This document shows, piece by piece, positions 37,615 to 47,247 of a stretch of DNA of 64,000 nt. Source of the DNA: Flexifilum sp963727545 (GTDB lineage: Bacteria > Chloroflexota > Anaerolineae > Aggregatilineales > Phototrophicaceae); NCBI GenBank assembly GCA_963727545.1, contig CAVSGS010000020.1:1-64000 (forward strand). The letters run 5' to 3'. The translations under genes were made by a program, and so were the position numbers. Under the pieces are notes generated by a model that saw nothing but the letters and a program-made list of their open reading frames with translations, had not been told where the DNA came from and did no database searches. Position 1 is the first letter of the stretch. Every line of letters begins with the position of its first letter.

Positions 37615-40600
37615 ATGTCTAAACGCAGCGTTACCTTACTCATTTTTGCAACTATCATCGCCCTGTCGGCGAGTATCGCAGCGGCGTTAGCGCCGTCGGT
37701 CAACATTACCAGTCCGGCGAACAATGCCGTTATCAACAATGTCGACGCTCCCCTGAGCGTCTCGGTCGCCTACAACGACTTCCCCGATACCGGCAGCCTG
37801 CTCCTGCGCGCGTGGGATGATACGTTAACCAATATGTTTGCTCAGGATCAAACCGCCGGTCTGGGTACCGGCGCGAGCGGCACTTGGCAAGCCCTGCTGG
37901 ACTTCCAAGGGCGCGTGACGCCGGGGACGCACGGGCAACTGGTCGCTTCGGTGATCGACATGAATGGCACCGTCGTCGGGACGTCGACCATTCAACTCAC
38001 TTTCGGCGTAGCAGCGCCGCCGCCACCGACCGCGACGCCAACCAGCATTCCGCCGACCGCGACCCCGACCAACCCGCCGCCAACCGCGACGCCGACCAAC
38101 CTTCCGCCGAGCGGCGCAGCGATCACCATCGCTAGCCCGGCGAACGGCGCGACGTTCGACATCAACGGCGTGGTTCCGGTCAGCGGCACGACCAGCAGTC
38201 TCCCCTTCGGCGCGACCGTGCTCGTGCGGATGCGCAACGCCAGCGGCAGCACCTTAGGCGAAGCGGGCACCGTCCCCAACGCCGATGGCTCGTGGTCGCT
38301 GAACGTCAACAAGACCGTTCCCGACGCCGACCAGACGACGACGGGCAGCCTCGTCGCCTTCATCATCAACAGTGGCGCGACGGTAGCGACCTCCAACGTC
38401 GTCAGTCTCAACTTCACCGGCGTGCCCACTCCGCCGCAGCAGCCATCGCTCTTGATCAGTTCGCCGGTCAACAACTCGACGGTTGATACGTCGGTTCCAG
38501 TGGTCGCTTCCGGCGCGTCGAGCAATTTACCGGCGGGCACGACCGTCACCGTCTATGCCTACGTCAATGGCAACGGCACGCCGGTCGGGCAGCAGGTCGC
38601 GACCATGCAGGTGAACGGCAACTTCACCGCCAGCATCGTCTTCAACCAGTACGTCGCTAACGGCACACCCGGCTTCGTGATCGCCTATGCGACCAACGGC
38701 GGCACCATCGCCACCTCGAATCAGGTCAATGTGACGTGGGGCAACACCTCGACGCCGGGAGTCAATATCACCTCACCCACCAACGGCGCGACGGTCAACA
38801 TCTCGCTGCCGGTGCACATCACCGGAACGAGCCTTAACCTGCCGGTCAAGCAGGTCACGATCATTGCGGCTTACTCCAACGGCAACGCCATCAACCAAGC
38901 GACCGTTCCGGTCAACAACGCCGGGAACTGGGTCGTCGATCTGCCGGTCGGTGTGCAGCCGGGGACGGCGGGCATCATTTACGCCATCGCCCGCGATGCC
39001 GGCAGCAACATCGTCGCCCAAAAGAGCATCACCGTCACATGGGGCGCGAGCAACACGTCGCCGACCGTGATCATCACCAGCCCGCCGCAGAAATCGGTCG
39101 TCGGCGTCAACACGCAGGTTCACGTCGAAGGTTTCGGCGCAAATTCGTTCGAGAGTAACATCGTCGTCCGCGCGCTCGATACCTTCGGCAACACGCTGAC
39201 GCAGCAGGCGACCACCTACGATCAGAATGGTTTCTGGTCGGTCAACCTGTTCGTGAACGTCCCACCGGGAACTCCCGGCGCGCTCTATGCCTTCATCACC
39301 AGCCCGCAGAACGGCTCGATCATCGCGTCGTCGCGGGTGGACGTCTACTTCAACGGGCAGTGCTACATCCGCACCGACTGGCCCATCTACGTCGTCCAGC
39401 GGGGTGATACGCTGCTGCGGATCGCGCAGCGCGTCGGCACCACCGTGACCGACCTCGCTTACTCGAACTGCATCACCAACGCCAACCTTGTCTACACCGG
39501 GCAAGCGCTGCGCGTGCCGCGTCTGCCGGTGACACCACAGGCACAGCCGGTGACGCTCAACATCCAGATGCCCGCCGATAATTCGCAGGTCGATGCGTCG
39601 AACCGCGTGACGGTCGGCGGAACCGGCACCAACCTCGCCGGAAACGACGTCGTCGTCCGCGCCCTCGAACTCGAACGGCAAGCTGTTGGCGCAGCAGACG
39701 ACCCATGCGACCAGCGATCAATGGCAGGTCAGCTTGAGCCTGTTGGTGCCGAACGGCACGCACGGCACGATTTACGCGGTCGCCCAATCGCCCAGCAACG
39801 GCGCGATCATCGCCGACGCGCTGGCGAACGTGACCTTTAGCTCCAACGTGGTCGTGGTCGGGCAGCCGCAAGCGGGCGAGCAGAAGCTGTTCATCACCCA
39901 GCCCTCGGCAGATGGATCCGTCGCACCGTCCGGGCAAGTTCAAGTCAACGGTCGCGTGATCGGTCCCTTCGACGGTGACGTCTACGTCCGCGCGATCGAT
40001 GCGCAGGGCAACGTCCTCGCCGAAGCCCAAGCGACGCTCACACCGGTCAACGACCGGGGCGACTTCACGTGGCAAGCGCTCTTGAACCTCGACACGACGC
40101 CCGGTTCGCGCGGGATGATTTACGCCTACGTGCCGACCCCGTTTGATGCCAGCGCGCCAATCGCCGACGCCGTGAACGTCCTGTTCGGTCAGGATAACGG
40201 CGGTCCGTTCGTGACCATCACCGATCCGCTGCCTTACCAGACCGTCAGCATCGCCGACCCGATCACCATCAGCGGGCGCGGTGGGCGGCTGTTCGAGGGT
40301 AACGTGGTGGTTCGCGCGCTCGACGACGCGGGCAACGTGCTCACCGAAGACTCGACCACCGTCAACTCGCCGGACGCGGGTACCGGTGGCGAAGGCGACT
40401 GGCAGATCACGCTGCAAGTCAACACGGCGGAGGGGACGCGCGGCACGATTGTCGCCTTCTCGACCTCGGCAGAAAACGGCGGGATCGTCGCCTATGCCAG
40501 CATCCACGTGATCTACGGCGACCCGACCAACACCGCCAACTTCGTCAAGATCACCGCGCCGCTGCCGGGGACGATTGCCGACCCCGGTCAGACGTTGATG

Positions 40601-40858
40601 ATCGCCGGGACAGCGGATCGCCGCAACGGGAATCAGGTGCACGTCCAGATTGTCGACCAAGCGGGCAACGTGCTGGTCGATGAGCCGCGCAACCTCAACC
40701 CCTCGGTTGATGGCGACTACGGCGTCTGGCAGATGCTGATCGAGCTGCGCGGCATCAGCCCCGGCACGCATCTGCGCATCAACGCGCTGACGTCGTCGCG
40801 CTTCGACGGGACGACACTCGCCAGCGACAGCGTCGAGATCGTCGTCGGTCAAGGCTAA
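37615..40858 (+). pseudogene. Large secreted Ig-like repeat protein with LysM domain, frameshifted
   Basis: Reading across one frameshift gives about 1080 residues. A signal peptide (VTLLIFATIIALSASIAAA) is followed by a strand domain, a PTATPT linker (residues about 140-165), several Ig-like repeats of about 95 residues starting like ITSPANNAV or ISSPVNNSTV, a LysM domain (YVVQRGDTLLRIAQRVGTT) and more Ig-like repeats. The frame breaks near 39667-39673: removing one base of gaactc restores VRALDSNGKLLAQQ. The 3' part continues to 40858. It may be a real mutation, an assembly error or phase variation. ATG 37615 has GGAGG at 8 nt. It probably binds peptidoglycan or glycans at the surface. Confidence 0.82.
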
Positions 40859-40863
40859 GGAAT

Positions 40864-40906
40864 AAAAAAAGTAGGGGGGAGTCAAACAAGATGACTCCCC
40901 CCTACT
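40864..40906 (-). terminator. Strong hairpin terminator between surface-protein gene and DUF2630 gene
   Basis: A perfect 15-bp stem (agtaggggggagtca, 40870-40884, and its complement 40892-40906). On the minus strand it is followed by TTTTTTT, fitting the small minus-strand gene; the + strand side lacks a T-run. Confidence 0.8.
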
Positions 40907-40942
40907 CTATGCTTTGGCTCAAGGTGAAACAAGTGCATTCCT

Positions 40943-41036
40943 GAGGGCGCCCAGCCGTGCGCCCCTACAAAAGCGCCCAACTTCTACCGCAGAGCCTATG
41001 CTTTACATCGCCTTGGGGCGCAGCGCGTCACGCCCC
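40943..41036. repeat. Dispersed palindromic repeats, copy 4 and a relative
   Basis: 40943-40968 carries gagggcgc...gtgcgcccctaca like the other family members. 41015-41036 is a second GC-rich palindrome, ggggcg...cgcccc. Both lie between the terminator and the DUF2630-like gene. Confidence 0.6.
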
Positions 41037-41051
41037 GACCAGCATACTCGC

Positions 41052-41255
41052 TTACGCCACGCGCTGATTCTCACCCTGTCCGCGATGCTCCGAAGCGATC
41101 TCGCGGCGATACTGATCCCACAGCACTTCCAGTTTGTTCGGAATTTCGCTCAACCGCTGCTGCTGAGTGGTGCTCAGATGCTGCTTCCCGGCGAGCCGAT
41201 ACAGATTTAGACGTTCTTCCGACAACCGATTGATCTCACTGAACGTTTCGTTCAT
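41052..41255 (-). CDS. Small DUF2630-like protein
   Basis: A 67-residue helical protein: INRLSEERLNLYRLA, then QQRLSEIPNKLEVLWDQYRR, resembling DUF2630, whose members have a WDxxRxR ending of the second helix. AGGTG precedes the ATG. Probably a helical hairpin. Function unknown. It lies downstream of, and may be read with, the WYL regulator gene. Confidence 0.65.
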   Translation of the reverse strand: MNETFSEINRLSEERLNLYRLAGKQHLSTTQQQRLSEIPNKLEVLWDQYRREIASEHRGQGENQRVA

Positions 41256-41362
41256 TTCGCACCTGCGCTTCTATATCTCAACGCTCCGAGAGATCAGACA
41301 GCACCACTGCCGCGTTACTTACGAATCTCATTTCGGAATCCGGCATAGTCGCTTGGGGTAAC

Positions 41363-42310
41363 TCATTTGCCTGCCATGTCGATGACTCCCTGAGCGACTT
41401 CGCGCAGCCTGACCCGCAGTTCCGGCGGACGAATCACGGTGAAATTCAGGCGCGTGTTGATCAGGAAATACGCCATCCAGTCTAAGCCGTCGGCATAGCA
41501 GCGCAGCACAATACCGTCCGGCGTCGGCTCAAGGATGCCCACGTCCGGCGGAATGCGATACTGCGCCTGTTCCAGCGTCGCCCGAAATACGACCTCGACT
41601 TCATAGCCGTTCGGGATAGTCGCAATCGACTTGATCAGATAGTCGAGCGCGTCGAAATCCGGCGGCGACACGAAGGTCTCGTCCAACACCTGAATTTGCT
41701 GTACCCGATCGAGCCGAAAGACGCGCAGCCCCGCGCGCAAATGACAGTAGGCGACCGCATACCAATAGCCGGTGTGATAGACCAAGCCATAGACGTCGAT
41801 CGATCGCTCGGTGAGGCTGCCCCGCTCGCCGCCTAGATAGGCGATCCACAGGCGAGTGCACGTATAGGCGCCGATGCTGAAACGCGCCAGCACGTCCTCG
41901 GCGACCGAGGCATAAGCCGGCAGGTCGAGGCTGAGGACGCCTTGCAGCGAGCGCACGTGATCGCGCAGTTCGTCGGGCAGCACCCGTTCGATTTTGGCGG
42001 CGGCGCTCTCGCTGCCGCCGCTGGTCGCCATACCCAAGCGCCGCACCGCCATCAAGCCGAGGATCACGGCGAGGATTTCGGTATTGGTGAACATCAGCGG
42101 CGGCAGCCGAAAGCCCGGTCGCAGGCGATAAGCGCCGTAACGCCCCTTTTCGCTCTCGACCGGGATGCCCATATCGCGCAGCATGGTCACGTAGCGACGG
42201 ACGCTGCGCACGTCCACTTCGAGCCGCTGCGCCAGTTCCGATCCGGACATTTCGGCTCGCGATTGCAGCAGTTCAAGCAGGGTCAGTAAACGTGTCGTCG
42301 GGCTGTACAT
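41363..42310 (-). CDS. WYL domain transcriptional regulator (YafY/DeoR type)
   Basis: A 315-residue regulator. N-terminal HTH_11: LLTLLELLQSRAEMSGSELA, RLEVDVRSVRRYVTMLRDMG, then GRYGAYRLRPGFRLPPLMFT. The WYL ligand domain shows TGYWYAVAYCHLRAGLRVFRLDRV, where the canonical WYL triplet appears as WYA. Such proteins respond to nucleic acid or small ligands and often guard defence or stress genes. It is divergent from a small basic protein gene, a possible target. Confidence 0.9.
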   Translation of the reverse strand: MYSPTTRLLTLLELLQSRAEMSGSELAQRLEVDVRSVRRYVTMLRDMGIPVESEKGRYGAYRLRPGFRLPPLMFTNTEILAVILGLMAVRRLGMATSGGSESAAAKIERVLPDELRDHVRSLQGVLSLDLPAYASVAEDVLARFSIGAYTCTRLWIAYLGGERGSLTERSIDVYGLVYHTGYWYAVAYCHLRAGLRVFRLDRVQQIQVLDETFVSPPDFDALDYLIKSIATIPNGYEVEVVFRATLEQAQYRIPPDVGILEPTPDGIVLRCYADGLDWMAYFLINTRLNFTVIRPPELRVRLREVAQGVIDMAGK

Positions 42311-42409
42311 GGTCTCAGCAGATTCTCATAAAACTCGCTTTCAATGAGGACCGATTATAACCTCTTTACGCTTTATGCTAGAAGTATGGTTAAGCAGAAA
42401 GAGGTGAGC

Positions 42410-42613
42410 ATGTTTCCGACCGAACTCGAAATCACCATGCAGCGCCGCGAGTACGAACGCGAAGCCGAAAATTACCGTCTAAACAAACAACTTCGGGAAA
42501 GCACCGGCGCGACCTCAGCCGCCCACCGTCTCAGCTTGTGGATCAGCGCGCGCCGTCCACGGCGTCAACCCGACTGCCCCGGCGAAACATCGGTCGCGGC
42601 ACTTCAGTCGTAG
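42410..42613 (+). CDS. Small uncharacterised protein
   Basis: A 67-residue protein, FPTELEITMQRREYEREAEN and onward, helical and charged in the first half, Arg- and Pro-rich in the second. AGAGGTGAGC precedes the ATG, a good ribosome site. It is divergent from the WYL regulator (100-nt gap), which suggests co-regulation. Not recognised as a family. Confidence 0.6.
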   Translation: MFPTELEITMQRREYEREAENYRLNKQLRESTGATSAAHRLSLWISARRPRRQPDCPGETSVAALQS

Positions 42614-42645
42614 CGACATCTCCCCCAATCCAGCGTTTTGATCGT

Positions 42646-42669
42646 AAAAGTCCGGCAAGCCGGACTTTT
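42646..42669 (+). terminator. Bidirectional terminator
   Basis: An 11-bp perfect stem aaaagtccggc / gccggactttt with a minimal loop, followed by atattcc. It ends the small-protein transcript and insulates lacI. Confidence 0.85.
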
Positions 42670-42697
42670 ATATTCCTGCAAAATTCTATAACATGTA

Positions 42698-42725
42698 TTG
42701 ACAGTGTTGAAACATTCGTTATGAT
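42698..42725 (+). promoter_or_regulatory. Promoter of the LacI family regulator
   Basis: A perfect TTGACA (42698-42703), 16-nt spacer and TATGAT (42720-42725). The operator begins 8 nt after the -10, where RNA polymerase would start. Confidence 0.8.
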
Positions 42726-42733
42726 AAGGTAAA

Positions 42734-42747
42734 TGGGAGCGCTCCCA
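42734..42747 (+). promoter_or_regulatory. LacI-family operator (TGGGAGCGCTCCCA)
   Basis: A perfect 14-bp palindrome immediately downstream of the -10. The same sequence is known as the binding site of CebR-type LacI repressors of Streptomyces. Its place predicts autorepression of the following gene. Confidence 0.85.
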
Positions 42748-42771
42748 AACCCTGCAAGTTAAGGATATGAC

Positions 42772-43791
42772 GTGAGAAACGGAAAACGACCGAGTTTAGA
42801 AGACATTGCTCGAAAAGCGGGCGTTTCGCGCTCTACCGTTTCGCGCGTGATCAATGATGATCCGAACGTCAAAACTGAAACCCGCGAGCACGTCCTGAAG
42901 ATCATTGAGCAGGAGCGCTACAACCCGAACACCATCGCCCGCATGATGGTCACCGGGCGCACGCAGGTGATCGGCGTTGTCGTCCCGCACGAGTACCCCG
43001 TCTTTTTCAACGATCCGTACTATTTCCCGGCTCTGCTGGAAGGCGTTTCCGCCGCGACCGTCGAACGCGACTACGCCATGCTGCTCTGGGTGCGGCAGTC
43101 CGGCGAAGACGAGGGCATATTCTACCGGCGCATCCTGCAAAACGGCTTGATGGACGGCGTGATCCTCGCCTCGGCAGCGATCAATCACTCGCTGATCGGC
43201 TATCTGGTCGAGATGAACATCCCCTTGGCAATGGTCGAGCGCCCCGGCTCGTACGACAACCAAGTCAACTACGTCACCATCGATAATGCCGCTGCCGCGC
43301 GCACCGTCGTCGAGCACCTGATCAGCAACGGTCGCCGCCGCATCGGGATCATGGTGGGCGCAGTCGACAATATGGACGCGTTGGAACGTTTAGAAGGCTT
43401 TCGGGAAGCGATGCGCGAAGCGGGTCTGCCTGACGATTTGATCGCATATGGTGATTTTCAGCGCAGTACTGCTCAAGAAAATACGAAACAACTACTGGAT
43501 ATGGGGGTCGATGCGATCTTCTCGTCCAGCGACATCATGGCGCAGGGGATCTATGAAGCCCTCCGTCATGCCGGCTGCCGTATCCCCGACGACGTTGCCG
43601 TCGTCGGCTTCGACGATCTGCCGACCGCGACCCGGCTCGACCCGCCGTTGACGACGATCCGCCAACCGCTGCGCGACAAAGGCGCGGTCGCAACCAGCTT
43701 GCTGCTGGACGCGATCGAGCGCAAATCACACGTCGCGCAGCATGTTGTCCTGCCCGCCACGCTGATCATCCGCCAATCGTCCGGGCACTAA
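42772..43791 (+). CDS. LacI family transcriptional regulator
   Basis: A 339-residue repressor. HTH: SLEDIARKAGVSRSTVSRVI, with hinge helix NTIARMMVTGRTQVIGVVVP. The sugar-binding domain has ILASAAINHSLI, VTIDNAAAARTVVEHLISNG, DAIFSSSDIMAQG and VAVVGFDDLPTATRLDPPLT. GTG start with AAGG at 7 nt. The CebR-like operator suggests a beta-glucoside or cellobiose-type ligand, but no sugar transporter is beside it. Its 3' end overlaps the convergent MFS-HEAT gene by 66 nt. Confidence 0.94.
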   Translation: MRNGKRPSLEDIARKAGVSRSTVSRVINDDPNVKTETREHVLKIIEQERYNPNTIARMMVTGRTQVIGVVVPHEYPVFFNDPYYFPALLEGVSAATVERDYAMLLWVRQSGEDEGIFYRRILQNGLMDGVILASAAINHSLIGYLVEMNIPLAMVERPGSYDNQVNYVTIDNAAAARTVVEHLISNGRRRIGIMVGAVDNMDALERLEGFREAMREAGLPDDLIAYGDFQRSTAQENTKQLLDMGVDAIFSSSDIMAQGIYEALRHAGCRIPDDVAVVGFDDLPTATRLDPPLTTIRQPLRDKGAVATSLLLDAIERKSHVAQHVVLPATLIIRQSSGH

Positions 43792-46026
43792 GTGCCGCGA
43801 AGCCGATCCCGTTTGACCAACTTGGTGCAGGGCGTGCAGCGCGAGCACTAAATATTCAGCGCGCCCGGCGCCACCCTTCTCCAGATAGCTCGCGCTCTGG
43901 TTCAAGATTATCATGGCGAGTTCATTGTCAAAGGGCGGCAGCACCTTGAGCACGGCACTCAACGCGCGCGCGCCTTCGTCCATTTTGCCGCGCGCGAAGG
44001 TGTCAGCGCAGGCATCGAGCATCGTCCGCTGATCCAGCGTCAGTATCCGCGCGTGTTTGCTGCGCCACGTTGTGATCTCTTGCGCCGCTGCTGTCCCTTG
44101 ATCCAGTCGCAAGCGCCGAACGATGCTGATGAAATGGTGCTCACCTTCGCCCAACACCCGCGCGATCGCCAACGCCAATTCCAACCGCGCGCCTTCATTC
44201 TCAGTCGCCCGTAAAATCTCGAACAGCATCGCCAGCGCCGGACGCCAGCGCAGACTCCCTAACGCCGACGCAAACGCGATGCGCAGTCCCTTATCCGTTT
44301 CAGTTTTAAGCCGATCGAGCAGCAGCGGCGCGACACTAGTGTCGCCGAGCGTACCCAGCGAGCGGGCGCAGTGTCCTTGAATTGAGCGGTAAGGCGAGCT
44401 TAGCCCATTGCGCAGGGTCGGCAGCGCCGCTTCATCCCCCATCCGCCCCAACGCCCACGCCGCGATCACGCTCAGGGAAATCTCGGTGCCATCGACCATG
44501 CCGCACAGCGCCTCGACCAAGCGCGGATCACTGCCCATGCGCGCGATCGAAATCGTCGCCTCGAACCGCACGTTGAAGCGGGGATCTTTGAGCGTTTCCA
44601 GCAGTTCATCGACGGTTAGGCGGCTCTTGGTTTGCCCCATCTTCTCGGTGACGACGACCACATCATGCTCATCGCGGGCGCGATGATATTGGATCAGCGA
44701 GCCGAATGCCCCTAAGGTGTTGCCATGCGTGAATAGGCTGGCGAACTCGCTCACGCTAACTTCGCTGCCCGCCTGCACGCCCCGGAACAAAAAGACGGCG
44801 GATCCGGTGAGAATCATGCCGACAATGAACAAGGGCGTGAATTGGTCAATCGGTAGGAACAGAAATTGCCCCGATACATTCGCCGTCGCGTCGAGCACGT
44901 GCCCACTGATAATCTGGCTGAAGCCGCCGATAATCCCAACCGAGGCGTAGAAAACCGCCATGTACGACGATTTCTTCTCCGAGGGCACGACGGTGACGAA
45001 CAACAGCCGCCCCGACCCAAGCAGCCACGCGATCTCGGAAATGCCCCACAGGAAGGCGATCACCAGCGCGACCATCAAGCTGGCATCGGAGTGACGCGGC
45101 ATCAGCAGCCAGCCGATCGGCAGCAGTGCCCGCGTAACCAGCCCGGTCAGCATGACTGGCTTGCTGCCATAGCGATCCGACGCCCAACCAACCAGATAAG
45201 TCGCCGAAAAACCGCCGGCGATGGTGCCGATTTGCAGCCAAACGATCGCGCTGTCGCTGAGACCGATCTCGTTCTGCATGAACAGCGGCAGAAAAGCCAG
45301 CGGCGCACTCGCCAGCGTCACCACACCGATGCCGATTAGATAGAGGTTGAAATTCCGGTCGCGGAAGACGTGCAGCATGTCGCGATACGAGGTCCCGCTG
45401 GCAGACACCGGTTTACCGCCGGGCAGATGTGTCGCCGCCCAGACCGCCAGCAGTCCAAAGAAGATGGCGATGGCAAACAACAGCATGAAGCGATCCAGCC
45501 CCGTCCCTAAGCCGAGGATGAACCCGCCGAAGGCGATCGTCAAGATGCTGACAATCCGCGAAACCATGTCGTTGACGGCGCTGTGCTTGCCCCGGATCGA
45601 GTTGGGGATGTATTCCTGCGACCACGGGTAGCTGCCGACTTCCGCAGTCGCCCGGCAGAGGGCGAAGCCCATCACGACCAGCGTCACCAGCGTGATCGCC
45701 GCTTCTTTGCCAAACTGCGCCATCACCCAAGGGGTGAGCAGCAGACAGGCAGTGACCAACTTGCGGATGCCGAAGAAGGTCACAAACGTGCGTTTGTAAC
45801 CGAAACGAGCTGCCGCCGGCGCGATAAAGATGGCGACGATGCCGAAGAACGGCATCAACGACAGCAAAAAGCCGATCTGCGAATTGTTCGAGCCAAGCTG
45901 ATCGAGGAAGAGAACAAACACCGATCCGAAGAACGTCAACAGCGCGAAAACGCTGTTGAAGCCGTTCAGCGCGATATTCCACGGCAAAAGCCGGATTTTC
46001 TCAGCATTCGTAATCTTAGAGGTCAT
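43726..46026 (-). CDS. MFS transporter fused to C-terminal HEAT repeats
   Basis: A 766-residue protein. Residues 1-420 form a 12-helix major facilitator (LPWNIALNGFNSVFALLTFF; RFGYKRTFVTFFGIRKL in the helix 2-3 loop region; VGWASDRYGSKPVMLTG). Residues about 470-650 are cytoplasmic HEAT repeats: RFNVRFEATISIARMGSDP, SVIAAWALGRMGDEAALPTL, IQGHCARSLGTLGDTSVAPL. The repeats could bind a regulator. The last 22 codons are antisense to the end of lacI, hinting at loss of an earlier stop. Substrate unknown, perhaps a sugar given its LacI neighbour. Confidence 0.85.
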   Translation of the reverse strand: MTSKITNAEKIRLLPWNIALNGFNSVFALLTFFGSVFVLFLDQLGSNNSQIGFLLSLMPFFGIVAIFIAPAAARFGYKRTFVTFFGIRKLVTACLLLTPWVMAQFGKEAAITLVTLVVMGFALCRATAEVGSYPWSQEYIPNSIRGKHSAVNDMVSRIVSILTIAFGGFILGLGTGLDRFMLLFAIAIFFGLLAVWAATHLPGGKPVSASGTSYRDMLHVFRDRNFNLYLIGIGVVTLASAPLAFLPLFMQNEIGLSDSAIVWLQIGTIAGGFSATYLVGWASDRYGSKPVMLTGLVTRALLPIGWLLMPRHSDASLMVALVIAFLWGISEIAWLLGSGRLLFVTVVPSEKKSSYMAVFYASVGIIGGFSQIISGHVLDATANVSGQFLFLPIDQFTPLFIVGMILTGSAVFLFRGVQAGSEVSVSEFASLFTHGNTLGAFGSLIQYHRARDEHDVVVVTEKMGQTKSRLTVDELLETLKDPRFNVRFEATISIARMGSDPRLVEALCGMVDGTEISLSVIAAWALGRMGDEAALPTLRNGLSSPYRSIQGHCARSLGTLGDTSVAPLLLDRLKTETDKGLRIAFASALGSLRWRPALAMLFEILRATENEGARLELALAIARVLGEGEHHFISIVRRLRLDQGTAAAQEITTWRSKHARILTLDQRTMLDACADTFARGKMDEGARALSAVLKVLPPFDNELAMIILNQSASYLEKGGAGRAEYLVLALHALHQVGQTGSASRHLVPGRLADDQRGGQDNMLRDV

Positions 46027-46202
46027 GCTGCAAATCACATCTACGGTTTAGGAAGGCGCAGCGTCCGTAGATGGTACAATGCTCCGGTCAATTGCTCAAG
46101 TGGTAGTGGACTCCAAATTGGCTATCGGTGTCAGATTGCTCATCAGAATAGAAGCGCCGATACGCCAATGGTCATCGAGTAGTATCGCTGAACTTACCCG
46201 GA

Positions 46203-46427
46203 CTACGCTCCGACTTCGTACAGCGCTATTCCCTCAGTTGTGATGTGAATCTGGTTTTCCGATGGTTTGCCCACCCACTCCGCCAGCGGCGGATGGTGCT
46301 TGATCAGGCGCGTGACTGTCGCGGGCAAGCCGACATAACGGGTCGGACTCGATATACGATCTTTGTTCCGGTACAGGATAACCAGTGCTTGCCATTCCAA
46401 ATAATCAAGCTGCATGTCTTCAGCCAT
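46203..46427 (-). CDS. Small protein, possible winged-helix fold
   Basis: A 74-residue protein: LDYLEWQALVILYRN, LPATVTRLIKHHPPLAEWV, then ITTEGIALYEVGA. The helix-helix-strand ending with TEG is like a winged helix. ATG 46427 has GAGAGG at 9 nt; a GTG at 46487 is a less likely start. It follows a 77-residue gene of similar design. No family recognised. Confidence 0.55.
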   Translation of the reverse strand: MAEDMQLDYLEWQALVILYRNKDRISSPTRYVGLPATVTRLIKHHPPLAEWVGKPSENQIHITTEGIALYEVGA

Positions 46428-46487
46428 GGATGAGTTCCTCTCGTCAAGCGGCTGCGATAGCTGAGAGGGCGTACAGGTGATCGTCAC

Positions 46488-46721
46488 TCACGGTGAAACG
46501 TCCTTGTTCCACTCGGTAACCGCTTTTTCAGTCGGCAAATAAGTAGCGGCGCGGCTGACGTTCCGACGCCACGCGATCGGTGCGGCGCGTTCGAGCCACC
46601 CCTCGCGCCGGAGTTGTTCGCAAATACCATCACTTTGATGATCGGTAAAAATCCCGTCAGCAATGGCACCTCGCATCACTTGTTGTCTTCGCATTTCGAG
46701 CGTGCCGGTTTGACTGGTCAT
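46488..46721 (-). CDS. Small protein, possible winged-helix fold
   Basis: A 77-residue protein: MRRQQVMRGAIADGIFTDHQ, ICEQLRREGWLERA, ATYLPTEKAVTEW. The order of helices and a C-terminal TEKA strand recall small winged-helix proteins. AGGA precedes the ATG at good spacing. It lies in a row of three small co-directional genes. Function unknown. Confidence 0.55.
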   Translation of the reverse strand: MTSQTGTLEMRRQQVMRGAIADGIFTDHQSDGICEQLRREGWLERAAPIAWRRNVSRAATYLPTEKAVTEWNKDVSP

Positions 46722-46763
46722 GCCGCTTCCTTTTCTAGTTGGACAACTTCTACCGAACTAGGT

Positions 46764-46958
46764 TTAGTAGCCAATATATTCGGGATTCGCCGCATCAAAA
46801 CGCGCGCGACGGACCTGCCCCAACTCTAGTTCGAACTCGTGCAGCGATTTCGCCAGCGGTTCGTTGTGCAAGCTCGCCTTGCGCATCACCAACTGAAGCT
46901 CCCGCACCAAGCCTTCGAGTTCATTCAAATGTTTCGAGGAAACCGTGTCAAGATTCAT
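46764..46958 (-). CDS. Small helical protein
   Basis: A 64-residue protein: LNELEGLVRELQLVMRKA, then SLHEFELELGQVRRARFD, predicted as a two-helix coiled hairpin. AAGGG lies just before the ATG. First of three small minus-strand genes. Not recognised. Confidence 0.55.
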   Translation of the reverse strand: MNLDTVSSKHLNELEGLVRELQLVMRKASLHNEPLAKSLHEFELELGQVRRARFDAANPEYIGY

Positions 46959-47032
46959 ATTGCCCTTCTTTCTAGAACCGAGCTTGGATGATGACTGGCA
47001 TAGTTAGCGTCGGCGCATAGCTGCTGGATCGC

Positions 47033-47067
47033 GGAAAAAGAAAACCCCCGACCAGATCGCGGGGGTT
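47033..47067 (-). terminator. Terminator of the WD40 gene
   Basis: Stem aacccccg / cgggggtt (47043-47050 and 47060-47067). On the minus strand it is followed by TTCTTTTTC. It lies about 180 nt after the WD40 stop. Confidence 0.8.
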
Positions 47068-47247
47068 CCGACGAGCGATTTGAGTGGGAAATGCTATCGG
47101 GACTCTAAGTCAACGACCTACAGCGTGCGATCGGTGAATAACAGTCTCCTTAAATGATACCACACTTTTTGATCGCCCTTGCCTCAACTACCGTGAAAAC
47201 GGGGGTCGGCAGCGGTTTGGCGATCCCCGTTCCCGCTTGAATTCGGA

